From JAKSSM01 sp045629065 (GTDB taxonomy: Bacteria > Bacillota > Clostridia > Peptostreptococcales > Anaerovoracaceae): a stretch of DNA of 64,000 nucleotides. Of this stretch, positions 16,107 through 26,900 are shown one piece after another. The first letter of the stretch is position 1. Every line of letters begins with the position of its first letter. The notes under the pieces were generated by a model. It made no database searches. It was not told the DNA's origin and saw only the letters and a program-made list of their open reading frames with translations. Made by a program: the position numbers and the translations under genes. The stretch lies in contig JAZQQK010000039.1 of NCBI GenBank assembly GCA_045629065.1, forward strand, positions 1 to 64,000. Reading direction: 5' to 3'.

Positions 16107-17123
16107 TTATCTTTGTCCCTTGTCGTAAGGAATACCTTCTGCTTTAGGTACTCTTGAATTCTTTGAAGTGAATGCGAGTACTACCAATGTGATTACATAA
16201 GGCATTAACCGGTATAAATAAGGGCTAATATTTAATTCTGCTAATGCGAATACGCCATCTCCGTTTAAGTCGAGAGTAGCATATACAGCAGCTACACACT
16301 TGAATAAACCAAAGAGTAATGAACACAATGCAATATTGATTGGTGTCCAGTTACCAAAGATCATTACAGCAAGTGCTAAGAAGCCGTAACCAGCTACAGC
16401 ACCTGTAGATGTACAGTTGGAAATTGTAAGTGCGAATTGGAAGCCGCCTACACCAGCTAAGAATCCAGAAAGAATGATTCCTAAGTATCTCATCTTATAT
16501 ACATTGATACCCAGGGAATCAGCAGCCTGTGGATTTTCACCGCAAGCTCTTAGTCTAAGACCAATCTTAGTCTTGTAAAGGAAGATTGATACAAGTATGA
16601 ATAAGAGGATGCAGATATATGTGCTTAAGTAAACTTTGTTTGCAAATAAGTTAAGAATTGCTGAATCGAATTGCTTAACATCAGCAAACTGTTCACCGAA
16701 TGAAGATGGCTTAATCATAAACCAGCTTGCAGCACCACCTGTAGCCATACCGAGTGAGTTTTGATTTACGATGAATACGATGAAGAAAAGAACGATAGCT
16801 GGAGCTAACATGTTAAGTGCAGTACCACCGATTGTCTGGTCAGCCTTTAAGTTGATAGCTGAGAAACCGAGCAACAATGTAAAGATTGCACCTAAAACAC
16901 CAGCAATGAGTAATGCAAGAATCATAACCCATTGTCCTTGCTCAATAGTCATTCCACCGTTTTGCATTATACGTACTGATAATACACCAGTGAAAGCACC
17001 GAAAATCATAACACCTTCTAAGGCTAAGTTGATTGTTCCTGAACGCTCTGCGCATACGCCTGCGAGAGCAACTAACATAAGAGGAACTGCATATAACATT
17101 GTCTGTTGAATTAAGAAAACCAT
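16107..17123 (-). CDS. Nucleoside-type ABC transporter permease, NupQ-like
   Basis: A 338-residue BPD_transp_2-family permease with about nine or ten membrane helices and the EGVMIFGAF region near 37-45. It pairs with the larger permease encoded upstream, and the stop and start codons overlap as TAATG. With the BmpA-type binding protein and double-domain ATPase this forms a purine/pyrimidine nucleoside importer of the YufNOPQ/NupNOPQ type. The nucleoside substrate is inferred from family and gene order. Confidence 0.88.
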   Translation of the reverse strand: MVFLIQQTMLYAVPLMLVALAGVCAERSGTINLALEGVMIFGAFTGVLSVRIMQNGGMTIEQGQWVMILALLIAGVLGAIFTLLLGFSAINLKADQTIGGTALNMLAPAIVLFFIVFIVNQNSLGMATGGAASWFMIKPSSFGEQFADVKQFDSAILNLFANKVYLSTYICILLFILVSIFLYKTKIGLRLRACGENPQAADSLGINVYKMRYLGIILSGFLAGVGGFQFALTISNCTSTGAVAGYGFLALAVMIFGNWTPINIALCSLLFGLFKCVAAVYATLDLNGDGVFALAELNISPYLYRLMPYVITLVVLAFTSKNSRVPKAEGIPYDKGQR

Positions 17124-18388
17124 TATTTAGTTCCTCCTTCCTCTACTGCTTTTGTTTCTGCTTTTTCTACTGGCTTTACTTCTGGTTCAGCGTTAGCATT
17201 TTTGCCAACCTTATCCTTTTTCTTGCCATTTAAGATTTGCTTGATGAGCATTGCAAATGCTGATAAGTAAACGATTGCAGCAATGATGATATCAGCGATA
17301 TATTCGTTATACATAGTCATGTACTTAAGCTGGATACCAGATACATTAAGCATTGACATGAATATACCTGTAAAGATTGCACCAATTGGATGATTAGATG
17401 CAAGAAGTGCAACTGGAATGCCGTTGAAACCTTCTGCTGGTAAGCTCTGATAAGTTGACCAGAAGAATTCAGTGTTTCCTGATAAGTAGTAAAGTGATGC
17501 TCCTGCTGCAGCAAGTCCGCCAGCGATTACGAATGATAAGATTTGGTTTCTCTTACCATTGATACCTGCGTACTTTGTAGCGAATTGGTTAGCACCGCCG
17601 GCTTTTAATTCATAGCCAAATGTTGTCTTAGACATAATTATCCAAACAGCAATTGCAAATGCGCATGCTATCCAGAAGCCACCATTTGCCTGTGAACCAG
17701 GAGTTAAAACTCCAAAGCCCCATTTAGGTGTTACAACTCCTACGTTTTTAAGTGGGATAATGTAACCAACCTTACCACCTTCTGCGGCGTTTTTGAACAT
17801 ATCATGATTATTGAACCACCAGCTTACTAAGTTGGCTGCAATCCAGTTAGTCATGATACAAGTAATTACTTCATTGATATTGAGCAATGCCTTGAAGATA
17901 CCAGGGATAGCACCCCAAATAGCTCCAAGAATAACGCCTACGAGGAATGCTGCAATCCATGCAATCCACTTTGGACAATCTGTCCAGCCAAGCCATAAGC
18001 CTACAGAAAGAGTTCCCATAGTACCCATTAAATATTGGCCGGAAGCACCGATATTGAAGAGGCCTGTCTTGAAAGCAATTGCTACAGAAAGACCAGTCAT
18101 AATAAGTGGTACAGCACGGAAAAGCATGTTTCCGATGTTGATAGCGTTATAGCCGAATGTTAAGCTACCAGCTGCATTTCTACCAGTGTTAAATACACCT
18201 AAGAATACAAGCTTGATACCATCCATCATGCCTCTGTTAGAAATTTCAGGGCTGATGAGACCAACTACAACGACGATTAAAGCACCAAGTGCCAAACCGA
18301 TTAAAATAGATATAATAGCGGAATAAACTGAAACAGCACTTCCGGAGCGGTACCATTTAGCTTTTCCTGTTGAAGGATCTAATCTCAT
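17123..18388 (-). CDS. Nucleoside-type ABC transporter permease, NupP-like
   Basis: A 421-residue BPD_transp_2-family permease. About ten membrane helices and a Lys/Glu-rich C-terminal tail (last 35 residues). The ATG at 18388 follows GGAGGTGG at good spacing and sits immediately past the ATPase stop; a frame extended 11 codons upstream lies inside the ATPase gene. The glycines of the LNIEG/FNIGA type loop (FNIGASGQ near 122) mark the family. Confidence 0.88.
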   Translation of the reverse strand: MRLDPSTGKAKWYRSGSAVSVYSAIISILIGLALGALIVVVVGLISPEISNRGMMDGIKLVFLGVFNTGRNAAGSLTFGYNAINIGNMLFRAVPLIMTGLSVAIAFKTGLFNIGASGQYLMGTMGTLSVGLWLGWTDCPKWIAWIAAFLVGVILGAIWGAIPGIFKALLNINEVITCIMTNWIAANLVSWWFNNHDMFKNAAEGGKVGYIIPLKNVGVVTPKWGFGVLTPGSQANGGFWIACAFAIAVWIIMSKTTFGYELKAGGANQFATKYAGINGKRNQILSFVIAGGLAAAGASLYYLSGNTEFFWSTYQSLPAEGFNGIPVALLASNHPIGAIFTGIFMSMLNVSGIQLKYMTMYNEYIADIIIAAIVYLSAFAMLIKQILNGKKKDKVGKNANAEPEVKPVEKAETKAVEEGGTK

Positions 18389-18389
18389 A

Positions 18390-19931
18390 CTACTCCACCT
18401 CCACTTTATCGCGCTTTGCACCTGACATGTAGAGTCCTAATTCTTCAGGTGTTGTCTTCTTTGGATCAAGTTCTCCAACGATTTCGCCTTCGTACATAAC
18501 TAAAACTCTATCAGATAAGCTGAGTACTTCATCGAGTTCGAGGGAAACAAGGAGAATCGCTTTGCCCTTATCACGTTCAGATATTAACTGTGCATGGATG
18601 TGCTCAATAGCGCCTACGTCCAATCCTCTTGTAGGCTGAACTGCTACAATTAAGTCCTTATCTCGATCGAGTTCTCTTGCAATAATCGCCTTCTGCTGGT
18701 TACCACCAGACATGGATCTTGTAATAGTGATAGGACCTTGTCCTGAACGTACATCATAGTCGTCAATAAGCTTTTCAGCATATTCTCTGACTGCACCGAA
18801 TTTGATGAAACCTGCCTTTTGGAATCTTTCTTCCTTAAACTTTTGAAGTACAAGGTTTTCTTCAAGTGTGAAAGGAAGAATAAGACCATGTTTATGTCTA
18901 TCCTCTGGAATATGGCTCATACCAATGTCGTTTCTTTCCTTAACCTTGGCCTTGGAAATATCCTTACCATTGAGCTCGATGTATCCCTTAGTTCTCTTTT
19001 CAAGACCAGTAATGCCACCGATAAGTTCGGTCTGACCGTTTCCATCGATACCAGCGATGCAAACGATTTCACCTTTACGAACATCGAATGATACATCTTT
19101 AACTGCCTCATTCTTGTGAAGCTTTGACATTACTGTCATGTTTCTAACTCTAAGGACAGCATCTGTAGGCTTAGCAACTTCCTTTTGAACCTCTAGCTGA
19201 ACTGGACGTCCAACCATCATGTTGGAAAGTTCCTGCTTATTAGTGTCCTTTGTATTTACTGTACCGATATATTTACCCTTTCGAAGTACAGTAACACGGT
19301 CAGAAACTGCCATGATCTCGTTTAATTTATGAGTAATGAAGAGGATTGATTTGCCTTCTTTAGCAAATCCTCTCATAATTTCCATTAATTCATCTATTTC
19401 CTGTGGTGTAAGAACAGCTGTAGGTTCGTCGAAAATTAAGATTTCATTATCTCTATAAAGCATCTTTAAAATCTCGACACGCTGTTGCATACCAACAGTG
19501 ATATCTTCAACCTTAGCGTCCAAGTCTACGTTAAGACCATATTTTTTAGATATCTCTTCTACCTTTTTTCTGGCATCCTTCTTCTTTAAGAAACCGAGGA
19601 AACCAGTATCTTCAGCACCCAAAATAATATTGTCGAGTACTGTATAAACATCAACCAATTTGAAGTGTTGATGTACCATACCAATGCCAAGTGCAGTAGC
19701 ATCGTTAGGATTGTTAATTTTTACTTCAACTCCATCTTTTTTAATTACGCCAGCTTCAGGTTGGTAAAGTCCGAAAAGAACTGACATAAGAGTTGACTTG
19801 CCAGCACCGTTTTCTCCTAACAGTGCGTGGATTTCGCCCTTTTTAAGCTGAAGTGTTATGTTGTCATTTGCGACGATACCAGGGAACTCTTTCCTGATAT
19901 TGCACATTTCAATTACATATTCAGAACTCAT
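18390..19931 (-). CDS. Nucleoside-type ABC transporter ATPase, double NBD, NupO-like
   Basis: A 513-residue protein with two fused nucleotide-binding domains, as in sugar/nucleoside (CUT2-like) importers. The first domain is canonical: Walker A GENGAGKS at 39-46, Walker B LIFDEPT near 165. The second has the family's usual degenerate Walker A GIDGNGQTEL and an intact SGGNQQK signature near 410. It lies downstream of a terminator that follows the binding-protein gene, so its level is probably set by partial read-through. A weak ribosome site (ACGGATA) precedes the ATG. Confidence 0.92.
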   Translation of the reverse strand: MSSEYVIEMCNIRKEFPGIVANDNITLQLKKGEIHALLGENGAGKSTLMSVLFGLYQPEAGVIKKDGVEVKINNPNDATALGIGMVHQHFKLVDVYTVLDNIILGAEDTGFLGFLKKKDARKKVEEISKKYGLNVDLDAKVEDITVGMQQRVEILKMLYRDNEILIFDEPTAVLTPQEIDELMEIMRGFAKEGKSILFITHKLNEIMAVSDRVTVLRKGKYIGTVNTKDTNKQELSNMMVGRPVQLEVQKEVAKPTDAVLRVRNMTVMSKLHKNEAVKDVSFDVRKGEIVCIAGIDGNGQTELIGGITGLEKRTKGYIELNGKDISKAKVKERNDIGMSHIPEDRHKHGLILPFTLEENLVLQKFKEERFQKAGFIKFGAVREYAEKLIDDYDVRSGQGPITITRSMSGGNQQKAIIARELDRDKDLIVAVQPTRGLDVGAIEHIHAQLISERDKGKAILLVSLELDEVLSLSDRVLVMYEGEIVGELDPKKTTPEELGLYMSGAKRDKVEVE

Positions 19932-20006
19932 TATCCGTACCTATAAATAAATATGAAAATAACCGCGGTAAATATTCCTTTATTTGATCGAATTTTAATA
20001 TTGTTA

Positions 20007-20062
20007 CAAAAAAGGGGAAATTGTTCATTTCCCCTTTTTATAGGTTATTCCCCATAACCTTA
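20007..20062 (-). terminator. Hairpins between binding protein and ATPase genes (attenuating terminator)
   Basis: A small stem GGTTAT/ATAACC (20043-20048, 20054-20059) is followed in the minus direction by a strong terminator AAAAGGGGAAA/TTTCCCCTTTT (20010-20020, 20028-20038) with T6. Only part of the transcription should continue into the ATPase and permease genes, which gives the binding protein in excess. Confidence 0.8.
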
Positions 20063-20074
20063 ATTGTTCAGTTA

Positions 20075-21151
20075 TTATTTAACGAACTTAACGTTTGCTA
20101 AACCAGCAGTTGAAGGATCTGCCATTGCAGAGTCATTGTCAACAGCAACTTCGCCAGAAACGATCTTTGCGAATAATGCGTTGTAATCAGCAACTGACCA
20201 GTTCTTGAGTGACCAAGTGTCAACTGGAAGACCAACAGCGTCGTCCTTAGCACCTAATCTTAATTCGCCAGTCTGTAAACCACTCTTGTAGAAGTTAGCA
20301 AGTGCAGTCTGAACGGATGCAGTTAATCCCTTCATAGCGGAAGTTACAACTGTACCAGCAGCAGCTTGAGCGCTTTGGTCAACGTCTACACCAACGATCT
20401 TAGCGCTGTTAGCTTCAGCAGCAGCAACACCAGAGTTGAACATTGTTCCACCGCACATGAAGCAGATTTCTGTTCCAGCGTTGAACCAACCATTGATCAT
20501 AGCTTGTAAGTCATCGGAAGCAGCGAATGATGCGCCATATTCCCATGAATATCTCATTTCTACAGTCTTGCCCATTTCTTGAGCAGCAGCGTTAGCGCCT
20601 TGAGCGAATCCATAACCGTATCTAATGCAAGCAGGGTTTGTTCCACCGCCACCACCAGAGAATCCGAGCTTTTCGAATCCTTCTTTTACAACTGCATAAC
20701 CAGCTAAGTAACCAGCTTGTTCTTCTTGATATGCTACACCAACAACGTTAGCCATACCCATATCCCAACCATCGATGAATACGAATTGTACATTTGGATA
20801 TTCCTTAGCAACTGTTTCAATAGCTGTAGCTTGTAAGAAACCAGGAGTTACGATAGCCTGAGCACCAGCTTCGCAAGCGTCTCTCATAGCCTTGATTCTA
20901 TCATCATCTGTAGCCTGAGCGCCGTTAGCAGGTTGATAATACTTAGCGTTTAAGCCATTAGCCTTTGCATAAGCTTCGCAACCAGCCCAAGTGTATTGGT
21001 TGAATGAACCATCCATTAATTGACCTACGTCTGTAACGCAAGCGATTTCGTAAGTAGTTACTTCTGGTGTAGGTTCTTCTTGATTGCCGCCACAAGCGAA
21101 CATGCAGAAAACCATAGCAAAAGCAAGTACTAATACTAATACTTTCTTCAT
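20075..21151 (-). CDS. BmpA-family nucleoside-binding lipoprotein
   Basis: Solute-binding protein of 358 residues tethered to the outer face of the membrane. The signal peptide (1-19) ends in a lipobox with Cys20, followed by an acidic linker and the BMP domain (about 33-350) with the motifs DGSFNQ near 48 and FIDGWDMG near 125. BmpA/Med proteins bind nucleosides. TAGGAGG precedes the ATG, and a near-consensus promoter stands upstream, consistent with high expression. It is the first gene of the importer operon. Confidence 0.92.
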   Translation of the reverse strand: MKKVLVLVLAFAMVFCMFACGGNQEEPTPEVTTYEIACVTDVGQLMDGSFNQYTWAGCEAYAKANGLNAKYYQPANGAQATDDDRIKAMRDACEAGAQAIVTPGFLQATAIETVAKEYPNVQFVFIDGWDMGMANVVGVAYQEEQAGYLAGYAVVKEGFEKLGFSGGGGGTNPACIRYGYGFAQGANAAAQEMGKTVEMRYSWEYGASFAASDDLQAMINGWFNAGTEICFMCGGTMFNSGVAAAEANSAKIVGVDVDQSAQAAAGTVVTSAMKGLTASVQTALANFYKSGLQTGELRLGAKDDAVGLPVDTWSLKNWSVADYNALFAKIVSGEVAVDNDSAMADPSTAGLANVKFVK

Positions 21152-21192
21152 TTTTAATCCTCCTAAATGAATTAAGAAATATTTACGAATCT

Positions 21193-21221
21193 ATTATATT
21201 ATATATACAGTCAGATTTCAA
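21193..21221 (-). promoter_or_regulatory. Promoter of the nucleoside importer operon
   Basis: TTGAAA (21216-21221), 17-base spacer, TATAAT (21193-21198) on the minus strand; close to the sigma-A consensus. Confidence 0.85.
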
Positions 21222-21222
21222 T

Positions 21223-21253
21223 AAAAAAGCGATGCATCGCATCGCTTTTTTTT
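21223..21253 (-). terminator. Rho-independent terminator after the P-loop gene
   Basis: Twelve-base stem AAAAAGCGATGC/GCATCGCTTTTT (21224-21235, 21239-21250) with three-base loop, followed by T-run on either strand. Confidence 0.88.
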
Positions 21254-21276
21254 CAATACATTATTTTAAAAAGTTA

Positions 21277-21699
21277 CTAGTTTAAAATCTCACAATTTGA
21301 GAAATCTACGCCAATCATTTCTTCCTTTTCAGCTGATAAGCTTACTACGAAATCCATGCCGTACTTGTCTGACATATGCTTTAATCTATCAATAAATTCA
21401 GGTAAGTCGCTAAGAGTTACATCAGCATGCTTCAAAATACTGTCGATAAAGATTGTTTCAATATCGTGGTCAGAGCTGATGATACCATATAAGAAGCCGA
21501 TGTATTCATCACTGTTTGTGATCTCTTCGAAATCTTCCATACAGATTACTCTGATTCTATACTTAAGGTCATACATTAATCTGTGATTCTTGTTAATGAA
21601 AATAATGTTTCCCTTTGAGTTTTCTACTGAATCATTAGCAAAATCAATCATTTTTTTAGTCTTGCCAGATCCCTTATGTCCTACTAATAACTTTACCAT
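21277..21699 (-). CDS. Small P-loop ATP-binding protein
   Basis: A 140-residue cytoplasmic protein with a Walker A loop GHKGSGKT at 6-13 and a Walker B-like TIFIDS near 85-90. It belongs to a clostridial group often labelled ATP-binding or, loosely, twitching-motility PilT-like; length is far below that of PilT and no PilT motifs are seen. The ATG at 21699 has GGAGGT upstream; a longer frame has none. Monocistronic, with its own promoter and terminator. Function unknown. Confidence 0.75.
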   Translation of the reverse strand: MVKLLVGHKGSGKTKKMIDFANDSVENSKGNIIFINKNHRLMYDLKYRIRVICMEDFEEITNSDEYIGFLYGIISSDHDIETIFIDSILKHADVTLSDLPEFIDRLKHMSDKYGMDFVVSLSAEKEEMIGVDFSNCEILN

Positions 21700-21731
21700 T
21701 AAAACTACCTCCGATGAGTAAATATATAACA

Positions 21732-21760
21732 ATTATAAACTAAAATTCGACCTAATTCAA
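21732..21760 (-). promoter_or_regulatory. Promoter of the small P-loop gene
   Basis: TTGAAT (21755-21760), 17-base spacer, TATAAT (21732-21737) on the minus strand. Confidence 0.75.
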
Positions 21761-21779
21761 TTGCAAAATTATATCAAAA

Positions 21780-22808
21780 TTAGTTTTTGGCTGAATTCAA
21801 TCTCAACTGTCCACAAGCAGCATCGATATCGTCCCCCAATTCACGTCTGATTGTTGCGGGAATTCCATTCTTCTCCAGCACTTTCTGGAAAGAAATTGCC
21901 GCTTCTTTCGATGATGTCTTAAGTCCAGTTTCCTTTACCACATTGAGTGGTATCAGGTTTACATGACAAAGCATACCCGATAAGAGCTTTGAAAGCTTTT
22001 CAGCATCGGCTACCTTATCATTCACATCTCTCACTAATGTATACTCAAATGTGATTCTACGCTTTGTTTTTTCCGTGTATTTCTTGCAAGCACTTAATAG
22101 TTCTGCGATTGGATATCTATTATTTATAGGCATCAGGCTCGACCTGGACTCATCAGTTGTGTGATGCAAGGAAATGGCGAGATTAACCTGGTCAAACTCG
22201 TCACCAAACCGCTCTATCATTGGCACAATTCCACATGTCGAAACGGTAATATTTCGCATACCTATATTAAGGCCTTCCTTGGCGTTCACGAGTCTGATGA
22301 ATTTTGATACATTATCGTAATTATCAAATGGTTCGCCAGTTCCCATGATTACTATATGCGAGATCTTCTCGCCTGTTTCTTTTTCACAAGCCAGAATTTC
22401 ACCAACTATCTCACCAGCAGTCAAATTGCGCTTAAGGCCACCGATTGTAGATGCGCAAAACTTGCAGCCCATGCGACAACCAGCCTGAGAAGAAACACAG
22501 ATTGAATTGCCGAACTTATATTTCATAAAAACGCTCTCAATGGCATTGCCATCAGCCATACCAAATAGGTATTTTCTGGTTCCATCAAGTTTTGACTCTT
22601 GTGCTCTTAATACTTGTGGCAGCTTAATCTCAGCGATTTCACCAAGCTTATCCATAGCATCTTTTGGGAGGTTTTTCATCTCCTCAAAATTCGAAACACC
22701 TTTATACATCCAATCAAAAATCTGTTTGGCTCTGAACTTTGGTAGTCCGAGCTCCAAAACCAGATTTTCGAGTTCGTTAAGTTCTAAATCTAATAAATTA
22801 ATTTTCAT
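21780..22808 (-). CDS. rlmN: 23S rRNA/tRNA adenine-C2 methyltransferase RlmN
   Basis: Dual-specificity radical SAM methyltransferase making m2A2503 in 23S rRNA and m2A37 in some tRNAs. 342 residues, the normal length. Cluster cysteines Cys111, Cys115 and Cys118 (CRMGCKFC), the SAM-binding GTGEPFDN motif near 181, and the C-terminal Cys332 needed for the protein-bound intermediate are all present. It starts one base after the stop of the aldo/keto reductase gene and is probably cotranscribed with it. Confidence 0.97.
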   Translation of the reverse strand: MKINLLDLELNELENLVLELGLPKFRAKQIFDWMYKGVSNFEEMKNLPKDAMDKLGEIAEIKLPQVLRAQESKLDGTRKYLFGMADGNAIESVFMKYKFGNSICVSSQAGCRMGCKFCASTIGGLKRNLTAGEIVGEILACEKETGEKISHIVIMGTGEPFDNYDNVSKFIRLVNAKEGLNIGMRNITVSTCGIVPMIERFGDEFDQVNLAISLHHTTDESRSSLMPINNRYPIAELLSACKKYTEKTKRRITFEYTLVRDVNDKVADAEKLSKLLSGMLCHVNLIPLNVVKETGLKTSSKEAAISFQKVLEKNGIPATIRRELGDDIDAACGQLRLNSAKN

Positions 22809-23942
22809 TTATTTTGATTGAGCCCTAGCAAGCTTTGCAGCTTCTTCTCTTTCCTTGCAGATAGGTCCCCACTTTGGCATCTTTTCCCAAAGTCCGTACA
22901 ATTCCTTCATTACTTCAGGAATATTGATACCTTGTGGACACTTCTTTACGCATGCACCACACTCGATGCAAGCATTTGGAAGCTTGTCAGGAGGAAGCAT
23001 TTCGAGCCTCATAGTTACAGCAAATCCGCCACCGAATCTAGCTTCAGAACAATTATGCATCATCATAGGAATATCAAGTCCTATAGGACATCCATCACAA
23101 TAATGGCATGATGTGCAAGGAACCTCATTCTTTAAGCTATCAGCTAGTTGGAACAAACCATTAGTATCAAGGTCAGATAGTGGATTCTCAGCATGGAAAA
23201 TAGCTACATTTTCGCGCATTTGATCGATATTTGACATGCCAGAAAGAATAACTCTTACATTTTCATATCTCTCGAGCCATCTGAATGCATCAGAAGCCTC
23301 TTTCCAGAACTTACCGCCCCTTAAAGGTTCCATAACAATAATTGGAATATTTTTAGAAGTTAAATATTCATATTTTTCTTTGGCATTTTGAAGCGTCCAA
23401 TCTAAGAAATTCATTTGAATTTGGCAGAATTCGAATACGCCTTCATGCTTTTCTACGAATTGTTTCAAGCCTTCGAATGTTGCATGTGATGAAAAACCTA
23501 AATGCTTAATCCTGCCGAGCTTTTTCTGTTCTACGAAATAGTCTATGATTCCCCACTTTTCACTTTCATATACATCAAAACAGCTTTCTGTAACATTGTG
23601 AAGTAAATAAAAGTCAAAATAATCCACTTGGCATTTTTGTAACTGCTCTTCAAAAATCTCTTTTGGATTGTAAGTAGATGAAGTTTGATGTCCAGGGTAC
23701 TTATCAGCCAAATAAAAGCTTTCTCTAGGATAGTTTTTAAGTATTTTACCTATCACTACTTCAGACATACCACCATGATATGGATAAGCCGTATCAAAAT
23801 AGTTTACACCATGGTCAAATGCATATTTAACCATCTCGGCTGTTTCTTCTTCATTAATAGTCTTGTCTTCGTTGAGTGGTAATCTCATGAGGCCGAAGCC
23901 TAAAAGTGATAAATCCTTATCATTGAATTTTCTATAAATCAT
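22809..23942 (-). CDS. Aldo/keto reductase with C-terminal ferredoxin domain
   Basis: A 377-residue oxidoreductase common in anaerobic clostridia. The N-terminal TIM-barrel aldo/keto reductase part (1-270) has the catalytic pattern D-x-A-Y (FDTAYPYHG near 50), Lys in LADKYPG near 80 and His in LLHN near 115. The C-terminal 100 residues carry Cys clusters CTSCHYCDGC (about 280-289) and CIECGACVKKC (about 329-339), suited to 4Fe-4S centres. Substrate and electron partner are unknown. It follows ileS after a hairpin and precedes rlmN. Confidence 0.92.
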   Translation of the reverse strand: MIYRKFNDKDLSLLGFGLMRLPLNEDKTINEEETAEMVKYAFDHGVNYFDTAYPYHGGMSEVVIGKILKNYPRESFYLADKYPGHQTSSTYNPKEIFEEQLQKCQVDYFDFYLLHNVTESCFDVYESEKWGIIDYFVEQKKLGRIKHLGFSSHATFEGLKQFVEKHEGVFEFCQIQMNFLDWTLQNAKEKYEYLTSKNIPIIVMEPLRGGKFWKEASDAFRWLERYENVRVILSGMSNIDQMRENVAIFHAENPLSDLDTNGLFQLADSLKNEVPCTSCHYCDGCPIGLDIPMMMHNCSEARFGGGFAVTMRLEMLPPDKLPNACIECGACVKKCPQGINIPEVMKELYGLWEKMPKWGPICKEREEAAKLARAQSK

Positions 23943-23954
23943 ATTCTTCTCCGT

Positions 23955-23985
23955 AGAACAAAGAACCCCAAAGAATGGGGTTCTT
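23955..23985 (-). terminator. Hairpin terminator after ileS
   Basis: Nine-base stem AAGAACCCC/GGGGTTCTT (23961-23969, 23977-23985), loop of seven, followed by TTTGTTCT in the minus direction. The broken T-run suggests partial termination, so some read-through into the reductase and rlmN is likely. Confidence 0.7.
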
Positions 23986-23997
23986 AAGCATATTTAA

Positions 23998-26900
23998 CTA
24001 CATTTTTGCGATTTCAATTCCTGTCTTGTGACCGTTAAGATCAGCAGTGAGTTCAAGTCCAGCAACGAATTCGAGTGATTTTGCAAGTGTTTCGGACTTT
24101 ACATAATCCTGGTATTCTGTAACCGCTTTCTTTACTTCATCATCAGCTGTTACCTTGATAGAAATGTTGTCCATCATCTCGTAATTGTTTGCTTTACGCA
24201 TCTGTTGAATCTTAGAAACGATTTCTCTAGCAAGGCCTTCAGCTACTAATTCAGGTGAAAGTGCTGTATTCAAGATAGCAAATACATTGTTTTCCATTGC
24301 AACAGAGAAACCTTCCTTAGCTTCGATACGAATGTCTAAGAAATCCTTTGTAACAGCGAACTTGTCTCCACCTAATTCGATTTCAACTTCGCCCTTTGAT
24401 TCAATCTCAGAGATGAATGTCTTAGGATCTACCTTTGCCATATAAGCTCCAAAATCCTTAACTTTAGCGCCAAATGCAGGGCCAGCAGCTCTGAAGTTAG
24501 GCTTAAGAGTAAAGTTCATGAATTCGTCTAAGTTGCTTTCAAACACAACCTTCTTTACATTTAATTCCTCAAGGATTAATGGAGTTAAGTCTGAGATAGT
24601 CTTCTCATACTTACCATCTACTAATACGCTTGATAATGGTTGTCTAACTTTAATCTTTTCCTTTTCACGGATACCACGTCCTAAGGATACAATATCGCGA
24701 ACGAGGTCCATTCTCTCCTCTACTTGCTTATCAACTAAGCTCATATCAGCCTTAGGGAAGAATGCAGTATGAACAGTTTCTTCACCAGTTAAGTTGATAT
24801 ACATCTCATCGGAAATAAATGGTGCGATTGGAGCGATTAGTCTTGAAATTCCCTCGAGAACCTCATAAGTCGTAAGATATACGCTCTTCTTGTCTACTGT
24901 GTCTTGTTCTTCGTAGAATCTACGACGAGCACGGCGGATATACCAATTGGATAAATCTTCAGCCACGAAATCAGTAATTGCTCTTACTGTCTTCATATGG
25001 TCATAAGAATCCATGTATTCAGTTACATCGTGAACTAACTGGTTGTACTTTGAGATAATCCATCTATCAAGTTCAGGTCTATCCTTATATGCTACTTCAT
25101 ACTTCTTTGGATCTACATTGTTTTGGTTAGCATAGAGAACGAAGAAGTTGTATACGTTTCTAAGAGTACCGAAGAACTTGGAAACTGTATCAATGAGACC
25201 AGCTTCGTCGAACTTTGTTGGTGTCCAAGCTGGTGATACAGAAAGCAAGTACCAACGAGTAGCATCTGCGCCATATTTGTCAAGCATCTCAAATGGAGAA
25301 ACTGTGTTTCCCTTATGCTTTGACATCTTCTTACCTTCCTTGTCGAGGATGAGGTCGTTTACTAAAACGTTCTTATATGGTGCGCAACCCTTTACGATTG
25401 TTGATACTGCGAGCAATGAATAGAACCAACCACGAGTTTGGTCGATACCTTCGCAAATGAAATCTGCTGGGAATAACTTGTCAAAGTCATCCTCGTGCTC
25501 AAATGGATAGTGCCATTGTGCGAATGGCATAGCGCCTGAGTCGAACCAGCAGTCCATTACTTCAGGAATACGATGCATTGTTTTGCCGCATTCTGGACAC
25601 TTGATAGTTACATCGTCAACATATGGTCTGTGAAGTTCAATTGATAAATCAATCTTCTGTTCAGCATCCTTTACCAATTCTTCGCGACTACCTACGCAGT
25701 GTAAATGTCCGCATTCGCACTTCCAAATTGGAATAGGAGTTCCCCAATACCTGGATCTGGAAATAGCCCAGTCCTTAACTTCTGCTAACCAGTTTCCAAA
25801 ACGCTTTTCGCCTACATAATCAGGGAACCAGTTAACTGTATTGTTATTAGCTACTAACTCATCCTTTAACTTGGACATTTCGATATACCAAGACTTGTTT
25901 GCATAGTAAACAAGTGGAGTATCGCATCTCCAGCAGTGTGGATAGTTGTGCTCTAACTTTTCTTTCTTATAAATTTTGTCGCCTAAATACTTGATGATCT
26001 CAACATCTAAGCCATCTTCCATAACAAAGTGGCCTTTCCATGGAGTCTCAGTATATTGACCCTTTTCATCTACAGGCTGAAGTACAGCTAAGTTGTACTT
26101 GCGTCCGCAGTTATAGTCATCTTCACCAAAGGCAGGAGCAGTATGAACGATACCAGTACCATCTTCGATGCTTACATAATCCATGCAAGTTACGATGAAG
26201 GCATTTTTGCCCTTTTCAGGTACGCAGAATGGCATGAGCTGTTCATATTCCCAGTACTCCATGTCCTTACCCTTCAAAGTTTCAACTACTTCGTATTCTT
26301 CTCCTGCTAAAACCTTTCCTGTGAGATTTTCAGCTAAGTAGAAATACTTACCTTCGTCTGCACCAGACTTCATTAAAACTTTTACATATGTGATTTCAGG
26401 ACCAACTGTTAATGCAATATTGGAAGCAAGTGTCCAAGGAGTTGTTGTCCAAGCGAGGAAGTATTCATTATCTGTGTCCTTCTTCTTGAACTTCATAGTT
26501 AAAGTATTTACCTTAATCATCTTGTATCCTTGAGCTACTTCGTGTGAAGCAAGTCCAGTTCCGCAACGTGGACAATAAGGTAAAATCTTATATCCTTCAT
26601 AAACCAAACCTTTGTTGAAAGCTTGCTTTAAAATCCACCAACCAGTTTCGATATAGTTGTTGTCTAATGTGATATATGGGTTATCCATATCTGCCATGTA
26701 AGCCATTCTGTCTGACATGTCAGTCCACATATCTGTGTATGTAAATACGGATTCACGGCACTTTTGATTGAATTCCTTGATACCATACTTTTCAATATCT
26801 TGCTTGCCGGAGAATCCTAATTGTTTTTCAACTTCAATTTCTACAGGAAGACCGTGAGTATCCCAGCCGCCTTTACGCTTTACCTGGAAGCCCTGCATTG

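Noticed and set aside
21277..21699. Small P-loop protein as a PilT motor for the Tad pilus.
   Set aside because: It is 140 residues, lacks the Asp and His boxes of PilT/TadA and has a separate promoter 8 kb from the tad locus.
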